Source: Lumbricus terrestris (Eukaryota > Annelida > Clitellata > Crassiclitellata > Lumbricidae). Taken from it: 64,000 bases of DNA. The DNA lies in assembly GCA_949752735.1 (NCBI GenBank), contig OX457036.1, positions 91,150,408 through 91,214,407 of the forward strand. The letters run 5' to 3'. Every line of letters begins with the position of its first letter. The first letter of the stretch is position 1. Shown one piece after another: positions 57,292 through 64,000 of this stretch. The notes under the pieces are model-generated. The model had not been told where the DNA came from and ran no database searches. It was given only the letters and a program-made list of their open reading frames with translations. The position numbers and the translations under genes are program-made.

Positions 57292-58461
57292 TTATTTCAG
57301 CGCACTGCTGAATCGTTGGTGGTCCTTACCATCGCCTGCAATCCGATGACATCTGGCGGTTTCCGTGGCTGTCGGTGTTCTCAGGCGACAATGTCGGTGA
57401 CAGCATGCGAACAGGTAGTGATGAACGTATCGTCTGTACTCTGCGCAGAGAAGATAGAGCGCCAGTGGATTGATGGCCGAATTGACGAACGTCAGCCACA
57501 ATCCGACAATTGCTACGATGATCAATTCAATACTCAATTCATGATCAGATTTGAAAAAGCTGCACATGATAGAAACATGAGTTGGTAGGCAGCAGACGAT
57601 GAAGATGACCACAAACGACAGGACGATTTTGGCGATTTTCCTGCGAGTTTCGTTCTGCTTGGCCATTGCAACGTTCTCAGAACGCTGGCTGACTTTGTGT
57701 CCGCGGGTCACCGAAGGGACAGATGGTAAATCTTGGATTTCAATCTCGTAGCCGGGCTGGAACGCCTGTCGCCGGAGGACAACAGCAATGCTGACGTAGA
57801 GGCAGAAGATGACGATTAGTGGCACGGCGAAATAGACGATGAAGCGAAATATGACGCGGAACTTCTTGTACTCTTGACCCCATTCATCAGGGTACACGCT
57901 ACAGAATTTTACATCTTCACCGCTGACGTGAGCTCCCACTAGATCCATGATCGCCAATCCAGCCGAAAACACCCAGATGACAACTGATGCGACGATGACC
58001 CGAGTCAGCGACCGAGAGCTGGTGTAGGAGGCCAGTGGGAAGACGATCGCAATGAAGCGGTCGACGCTGAGAGCCGTCAGAGTAAAAGTAGAAATCCCGA
58101 GGAAGAAAGTCTGCATGGACGCGTACAGCTTACATGTGGCGTTGCTAAGGTACGACTGGTAGAAAACGGAGATGACGAAAGTTAACGGAACGAAGAGTAT
58201 CAGAAAAAAGTCACCAATCGCCAGATTGACGATCAGAATGTTTGGCTTCGTGCGCATTGGTTTATTCCGCAACACGGTGAAGATCAGAGTGGCGTTACCG
58301 ATGATTCCGACTACGAAGGTGATGGCAAAGACACAGAAAACGCCGATTATAATCACCTTGTACAGGATCGGGAATTCGTAGACATCGGCGATGATGTTTG
58401 CCGTCAGATTGTCATCGTCCGTCACATTCATCGGAAAGTACGTGGATATATTTTCAGTCAT
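57292..58461 (-). CDS. Class A peptide GPCR, diverged bombesin/CCHamide type (receptor 3)
   Basis: Intronless receptor of 389 residues from the ATG aligned with those of receptors 1 and 2. The open frame runs 12 codons further to a TTG. Sequons are at N4, N12, N18 and N56. TM1 is about 36-63, TM2 73-97, TM3 107-138, TM4 152-176, TM5 202-229, TM6 276-301 and TM7 312-338. DRF is at 134-136 and NPLALY at 331-336. Three oddities stand out. ECL2 lacks the TPCLHC segment, leaving C187 as the only loop cysteine to pair with C110. TM6 reads CCLP (290-293), losing the conserved Trp. The C-tail is about 50 residues shorter and its last 25 or so residues are out of frame with the paralogues. The core is intact, so it is probably functional or recently altered rather than a dead pseudogene. 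Confidence 0.85.
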   Translation of the reverse strand: MTENISTYFPMNVTDDDNLTANIIADVYEFPILYKVIIIGVFCVFAITFVVGIIGNATLIFTVLRNKPMRTKPNILIVNLAIGDFFLILFVPLTFVISVFYQSYLSNATCKLYASMQTFFLGISTFTLTALSVDRFIAIVFPLASYTSSRSLTRVIVASVVIWVFSAGLAIMDLVGAHVSGEDVKFCSVYPDEWGQEYKKFRVIFRFIVYFAVPLIVIFCLYVSIAVVLRRQAFQPGYEIEIQDLPSVPSVTRGHKVSQRSENVAMAKQNETRRKIAKIVLSFVVIFIVCCLPTHVSIMCSFFKSDHELSIELIIVAIVGLWLTFVNSAINPLALYLLCAEYRRYVHHYLFACCHRHCRLRTPTATETARCHRIAGDGKDHQRFSSALK

Positions 58462-58673
58462 CGTTCGAGGAGTTTTAGGTCGGTCTGCTGTAAACAAGAA
58501 ACGAAAGGCTGCTTGTTCGAATGTTCGTGTCGTGATGATGCAGCGGCTGTAGAACTAATCCGACTGGCAATGATTACTATGGCACTGACTTATATCATAG
58601 CTTATATGCACACTATACGCTGTTCCTTCTTCCTCTATACGGCCAACGCTGTCACTTTGTATACTGTATAGCC

Positions 58674-58972
<299 letters not shown>

Positions 58973-59424
58973 CTCATATCTGAATACGAAAAGGTATGTT
59001 TTGGGGAAAATTTCAGGCTGACTAAAAAAAAAAGAGGACGGAAATTTTTCCCCGGACCAAGACCCAAAATTTTGCCCCCCCATCGAAAATTTCTGTATCC
59101 GCCCTTGAACCCGGGTGTTTTGATTGCCTTCTCCCGTCAACACGCAAATATAGTTCATTCATTCATTATATGCATTTATATAGCGCCTGTTCAAGGAGCC
59201 TCAGTGCAGACAAATAAAACTGTCTTGAGATGAGAGAGGAAAGACTGAGGATTTTTTACAAAGAGAGCGGATGGTCAGACGAAGACCATTCTAGGTAGAG
59301 GGTCCTACCACCGAGAAAGTACGGTTCTGCATAGTGGAAGTACGAGCAAAAGGGACTGAGGACAGACTTTGATCAGTCGAACAAAGGGAGCGGAAATGGT
59401 GAGAACTAAGAGTAGGGCTGCAGA
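58973..59424. other. Non-coding stretch with hAT-end and retroposon-tail text
   Basis: 59020-59107 (GACTAAAAAAAAAAGAGGACG, TTTTGCCCCCCCATCG, TGTATCCGCCCTTGAA) resembles one end of a hAT element (inverse TTCAAGGGCGGATACA). Its partner is not found. TTCATTCATTATATGCATTTATATAGCGCC at 59155-59184 resembles retroposon tails seen elsewhere. Confidence 0.45.
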
Positions 59425-60830
59425 CAGTGGCGTAGCTACCAATGTGTGCAGTGTGTGCAAAGCACACGGGCCCACGACCTCCAGGGACCCATAAAATTAT
59501 TATAGAGATTGTTAAACTTTTAATCTATCCTAACTAGTACGGGTAATTCAAATTATTTTGTGAATAAATATGGTTTCTGTGAATACTGAATACTCTTGCA
59601 TTGCTTCGTTAAATTGCAAGAGAACATTAGTTTGTGTGAACAATAACAAGAATAGGTTAACATAGTTTTAAGTTTAGACATGAAATCACATCATATTAAT
59701 ATTAATATGAATCGTCATATTAAGATTCTCATTTCGCTTATTCGCTTTCCTATGCAAAGGTAAGGGGCGTGCCTATGCTGTCTGGGAATGGGTGTGATAA
59801 TTATATAAGATATAAAACTATTATGCCCGACGATTGTCCGTCGATCTGTCACGTTGGTGTATTGTAATTAAGCGGGGCACCACAGGAACATCATACCTGT
59901 CACAGGCATTCCTCGTATAATCCGGTCATTTGCTGGATAATATGGTAACGGGTTTGACCTGACATCTACCTCAACCAGGATGACAATTTCCGGGGTTTGA
60001 GGTGGTTCAACCCTCGCTAGATTTTCTCAGGGTCACATAGTTAAGTTCTTTCAACCTTTTCACAAACCTAACTCCACGTTGATCGTAGTCTGACTCCAGT
60101 TATTTTTCTACAATTCTCCTATACTCCTCTCATATTAGGCCTACTCCTCTCAGCTCTTACTCCAAAATGAGGATCATGGTCCGAGGGAATCACGTATTTG
60201 CCCCTATTTTTGCAATTGCAGGGAATATTGGCAAACTTATTTTTAGGTACATGTAGGCCTGCCATGAAAAAATTGATGATTTTTGTTGTGTGCAAATTGC
60301 CAATTATAGACCAGAATTGATAGATGATTTACATTTTCTGATGAATAAAATGCTAGAAAAAAAGCCTTTATGATGCCATGCCACTGTTTTGTGTAGGGCT
60401 GTTGGCCTACTAGTTGACCTACTAATAATAAGTGGGTGAGTCTGCATCATGATAAACTTTAAATTCGACTGAGAAATCACTGCAATTAATATTACACTTT
60501 AATTAATTTCATGTTTCATTCGTACGGCATTCATGTTTATTCTGTGAGTTGTATTGCATGCAGCGGCGCCCGCAGGATTTTTTTTCTTTGTACACACAGA
60601 AATTTTCGACGGAGGGCGCGAACAGGAAAATTTTTTCGTTTTTAGTCATCAACCTAGAATTTCAGAAAAACATACCTTTTCTATCCGCCGAAAAAACTGA
60701 TGACCTTTTTTTTTTAGTCATCAATCTACAATTTCACAAAAACATACCTTTCTATCCGCCGAAAAAACTTTTTGGGTCATCGCGCTGTACGCACTTACGT
60801 ATGTGCGTACGTCTCCGGGCGCCGCTGCTG

Positions 60831-61972
60831 TAGGGGGAGAGTGCTCCAAGACGCCCATGCTAAGGAAAATTGTGATTTTCTTCATTGTGGGCTCCAAGAG
60901 AAGTACATGTTTGACACTAATGTAAAGAGTGATTCATTGATAAAAGCAATAGCAGCAACTATAGAACTTAATTCAATAAGGTCAACTGTGTAAATTAAAA
61001 AAAAGTAGACCCCTCCAAACCTGGGCGTCTTAGGAACCCTATACTACAAGACGCCCATAGGATGGGCATCTTGGAGTAATGGAAATTCACTAAAACAAGT
61101 GGCATTGCATTCATGCATTTTAGACTAAAACAAACTGCATGAGAAAACAAATTGAACGAAAACTAAAAGATCCTTAAGATACAAAGCAATTCAAAACACG
61201 AGAAGCAAAAATCCAATCTCATGTTGTAAGTCATTATGTCATTTTTCACTTTAATCACAGACTAGCGACAAAAGTCGCACACGAATACTTTGGATGTCTC
61301 TTCGTTTGTACATTCTGCATGACATCAACCTTACACGTCCTGCATTCTTTCCATTTCACTTAAGTTTTGGGCAAGGGTGAAATAGGTTCAATGAACACTG
61401 ATAAATTTGCATATAGGAACCGTATTTTTTATGAATAGAAGGTGGTGTCATGGCAGGCACCAATTCTTGGCCATTTGCTCATAGTATCAAAGATGCTCAT
61501 GGGCGTCTTGTAATCTCTAGGCTTCCTATACATTCAAGACGCCCATGGGCTTCTTGTAATCTCTATGCTACCTATGTATTCAAGATGCCCATGAGCTTCT
61601 TGTAATTTTGCAGTCCTTCTCTACTGACACCATTTCATTTTACGAGGTCAATGTTTACTAGTTAGGTAAAACCATAAAAACAACTATAAATTAACCCTAA
61701 ATAAACAGTGAAGTGCGGAAATTTGTACTGTATAAGACTAAAGAGAAAAATAAGCAGATTCATAAATGTGTACTTACTCAAAAGTGGTGAAAATCTAGAA
61801 AATTGATTTGTCGCGTCAAAAGTTCGAATATTGAAACATGACTGTTATGGATGGTTCACAAGATGTCGCTGCATGCAATGAGACAATTAAAATATGAATA
61901 TGTATCTTTTTGCTCGTTTTAAAGGGGGTGGGCGTCTTACTCGCCCTGGGCGTCTTGTAGCACTCTCCCCTA
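60831..61972. mobile_element. Third-level insertion with TAGGGG(G)AGAGTGC termini
   Basis: Left TAGGGGGAGAGTGCTCCAAG continuing ACGCCCA, and right TGGGCGTCTTGTAGCACTCT then CCCCTA, form imperfect inverted repeats of about 26 bp. The interior repeats the words GACGCCCATGGGC and CTTCTTGTAAT (see 61495-61610). A truncated relative of the left end is at 53103. No target duplication is clear. Confidence 0.75.
61495..61612. repeat. Tandem repeat of about 55 bp built on GCCCATGGGC(G/T)TCTTG
   Basis: TCATGGGCGTCTTGTAATCT, CCATGGGCTTCTTGTAATCT and CCATGAGCTTCTTGTAAT follow each other at about 55-bp spacing, separated by (C/T)TACC/TTCCTAT…ATTCAAGA. Confidence 0.85.
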
Positions 61973-62315
61973 CGCACTTGCGTAAGTGCGTACGCCTGCG
62001 GGCGCCGCTGATTGCATGCGTTAGGTATAACAGTGATTGCCATTAATTAGTTTTGGTGATCTTGACTGCAAGAACGCACAACTACCGGCCTTCAAGGCCA
62101 AACAGGGGCCCATACGGGACCTCTGCACACGGGCCCATGAGAAGCTAGCTACGCCACTGGTGTACTTTTAACGATTACTATATATTTTAATATCGCATGC
62201 AGGGTTTTGAGACGGAGTTGCTGACCCAGACCTCTGGTTTTACCCCAATTCATCCGATCCTCTGCTTGCGAAGCTTTCTCATCCTTAACGAACACTTCTG
62301 CATCCTCTCTTTCTT

Positions 62316-62316
<1 letters not shown>

Positions 62317-62400
<84 letters not shown>
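62317..62400. repeat. (CT)n microsatellite
   Basis: About 42 pure CT units. Confidence 0.97.
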
Positions 62401-62405
<5 letters not shown>

Positions 62406-62584
62406 CTAGGAATTGGGCTATGACTCCACTGAACATCTCTTCCTGGATACGGAACCTCGTTGAAAAGCACTATAGATATCTGGAGTTTACGATTACGATT
62501 CATTTTAAGGGGTCGTGTAATTTAGAAAGTCTCCAGCGCATGGTTGGCATAGACCTATTTTTGACCTGGGATGATGCATGTCAT

Positions 62585-62700
62585 GGTTGCCCACGAACTA
62601 TATGCTTCTATAGTCATCGATTGTTACGAACACAGTTTGCAAAAACGAATGGCAAAGCTCATAATTATTTGAAAACCCACGAACACACTTATGTACGGTA
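62585..62700 (-). repeat. Orphan copy of receptor 3 downstream flank
   Basis: TAGTCATCGATTGTTACGAA, CACAGTTTGCAAAAACGAAT, GAAAACCCACGAACACACTT align block by block with 57170-57262 downstream of receptor 3. Where the receptor coding end should follow (after about 62700), the sequence turns to TTATTATTATTACTATTA and unrelated DNA. A fourth receptor copy may have been here and lost. Confidence 0.65.
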
Positions 62701-62796
62701 TTATTATTATTACTATTACGCCCGCCTTACTCGCTAGAGGGCCAGGAGCTCTTGCATATAGTTCCTTACTTACTGACTTACTTCCTGAAATGGCCG

Positions 62797-63225
62797 CTAG
62801 CGAGGCAGCGTACTGCTGAGGGGATAGGACCACTGGTTGGAACCAAGGCTTCTACTGAAAGGTGTAAAACAAAGGGAGTTGCTCTCTCTTTCGTACCAGG
62901 AGGTTTCCCACATAGCCACGGATGTTGGTCGACGAGCGACAGCACCATTTTCTCCGTGCTCATCTGGGTTCGCATCCCACTCGGCAGATTTAAATGGAGA
63001 TTTATTACCAATGGATGATTTATTACCAATTACCCATGGAACCAATTCCATTGGTTCCATGGGTAGATATTGCAACTTATTTGTCTGGCGCTCCATAAAT
63101 GTCTCAGTTCTGTTAGTAGACCGCTCAAACCTTGAGCCAAACGACTCATCTTGAACGTCCTCTCTAGAGGGAGTCTTACATGGCACAGGGCTTTCCCCCT
63201 TATTGTTTAGAACAAGGTCATCCAT
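62797..63225 (-). CDS. Hypothetical protein of 142 residues, unrecognised
   Basis: Longest open frame in this part, beginning with ATG at 63225 (the frame is also open upstream to a GTG at 63273). The product starts MDDLVLNNKGESP and is rich in Ser, Glu, Pro and Asn. It has no signal peptide, membrane segment or motif I can name. A near-perfect 33-bp palindrome (63031-63064) is read as LPMEPMELVPW. It could be an exon, a retroelement frame or a chance ORF. Confidence 0.25.
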   Translation of the reverse strand: MDDLVLNNKGESPVPCKTPSREDVQDESFGSRFERSTNRTETFMERQTNKLQYLPMEPMELVPWVIGNKSSIGNKSPFKSAEWDANPDEHGENGAVARRPTSVAMWETSWYERESNSLCFTPFSRSLGSNQWSYPLSSTLPR

Positions 63226-64000
63226 CACACAAGTTTCACTTTCTGATATTTGCAAAATTAAATTTATTATCACTTAACTAGTATTCAAATTAAAAAGTCT
63301 AATTATAGCAATTATAGCAGTTACAATTCTTTACGCTTCATCTACTAATTCACAAACAGTGTGAGTACAATAGAACCTACAATATTCATAAGTGTCTGAT
63401 AAGAGTTTCAGTAATGTTCGCTCTATTCAACTTAAATCGGATTCACTTCCGAAATTAGATTAAATACGTTCTTTGTCAGTGCTTCTCGCTGATTACATTA
63501 TTAAATGCATTCTACGTCAGCGCTTTTCGCTGACTAAAACAACAGTCAATCTATATTCTATAACGAATTCAATAAATCTAACTCTAATTATCGATAATTC
63601 CCTGTTTCCCGACTGTGAAATTGCAAGATCAGCCCAATTTCTCTTCCAATTTGACACCAGGAGAAGATTCACTTCACCGGAGAATGAGACCAGTTTCCCC
63701 TTCAATTTTATTACCAATTAAAAGATATTTTACAAGAACTTATTGCATTCAGATCACATTTTAAGGTAAAATTAAACAAAAAAAACATACACGTTTCACC
63801 ACACAGCTCTTACCCGGTCAACGTCTAATACTAAACTACCAGTCTACCACTGTCTGGACCAGCAACCAATCACAGACAACTTCCTGCCGCCTCCAGAACC
63901 ACGCGCCGCTTATTAGCCAATCAGCAGGGCATACGTGCTGATCACGTCAGCTAAGTTCATTTGCATGTCTGGAATACGGCTTAAAAGCTATTTTTAATCT
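63226..64000. other. Non-coding or unrecognised right edge
   Basis: A direct repeat of about 60 bp is visible (ACGTTCTTTGTCAGTGCTTCTCGCTGA at 63468 and TTCTACGTCAGCGCTTTTCGCTGA at 63510). The edge includes CCAAT-type text (CAACCAATCACAG and AGCCAATCAGCAG at 63863-63925) and TTAAAAGC, which could be promoter-like for a gene beyond the window. No gene is supported. Confidence 0.4.

Larger units (their letters stand above)
60561..62010. mobile_element. Nested hAT-type element with 8-bp TSD
   Basis: Left CAGCGGCGCCCGCAGG (60561) and right CCTGCGGGCGCCGCTG (ending 62010) are perfect inverted repeats. ATTGCATG flanks both sides (60553-60560 and 62011-62018). A second right-end-like segment lies internally (60789-60827: GCACTTACGTATGTGCGTAC then CCGGGCGCCGCTG), just before a further insertion at 60831. 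The left part has two GACGG/GATGACC…TTTTTAGTCATCAA copies. No transposase is seen. Confidence 0.88.
59425..62159. mobile_element. hAT element (CAGTGGCGTAGCTA ends) hosting nested insertions
   Basis: Left CAGTGGCGTAGCTA (59425) and right TAGCTACGCCACTG (ending 62159) are perfect 14-bp inverted repeats. CACACGGGCCCA lies just inside both. The outer octamers GCTGCAGA and GTGTACTT do not match, so the target duplication is lost or the ends belong to different insertions. No transposase frame is readable. A second hAT element is nested at 60561-62010. Confidence 0.75.

Noticed and set aside
59020..59110. A complete hAT element ending near 59107
   Set aside because: Only one terminus-like end is visible and no partner or duplication was found, so only the text similarity is noted.

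Overview
This is a nuclear eukaryotic window, most probably from a marine invertebrate. Most of it is non-coding and packed with DNA transposons, Helitrons, LINE remnants and microsatellites. The only clear host genes are intronless rhodopsin-class GPCRs. The very frequent word AGGCCTA, the mixture of hAT, Helitron and LINE relics, and a lineage-specific cluster of bombesin/CCHamide-type peptide receptors fit a deuterostome such as an echinoderm or hemichordate. That placement is an inference. Nothing here behaves like bacterial DNA: there are no operons, tRNA clusters or CRISPR arrays.

Layout. 0-2.6 kb: a decayed DNA transposon inserted in an (AT)n tract, with a broken transposase-like gene. 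3.5-13.9 kb: an 836-bp element with 86-bp internal repeats, a 23-bp minisatellite, a (TACA)n block, a long-TIR element carrying a LINE tail, and a 2.1-kb hAT element that holds an inverted relative of the 86-bp-repeat element. 16-30 kb: two copies of a GGGGTCATTGC-TIR element (one split by a Helitron), a hAT-like element, a foldback MITE, LINE fragments and pieces of a 1.6-kb repeat. 30.7-44.7 kb: a duplicated unit of about 4.5-5 kb carrying receptor genes 1 and 2, separated by a repeat block and a mariner relic. 45-56.7 kb: mostly transposons, including a 1.75-kb hAT derivative with an intact two-exon reading frame. 57.2-58.5 kb: receptor gene 3. 59.4-62.2 kb: nested hAT elements. 62.6-64 kb: an orphan copy of receptor-3 downstream flank and an unrecognised ORF.

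How it works together. The three receptors lie on the minus strand, share matching start sites and related upstream DNA, and are tandem duplicates. Genes 1 and 2 are close paralogues with near-identical cores and divergent tails. Gene 3 is older or faster evolving, with a changed second extracellular loop, a CCLP in place of CWLP in TM6, and a shortened, frameshifted C-tail. The transposons give internal time stamps, because several insertions have a matching empty site in a paralogous repeat within the same window.

Limits: family names come from motif recognition without database search. Repeat edges without a target-site duplication are approximate. Translation starts were reset to ATG where the longest open frame began with TTG or GTG.
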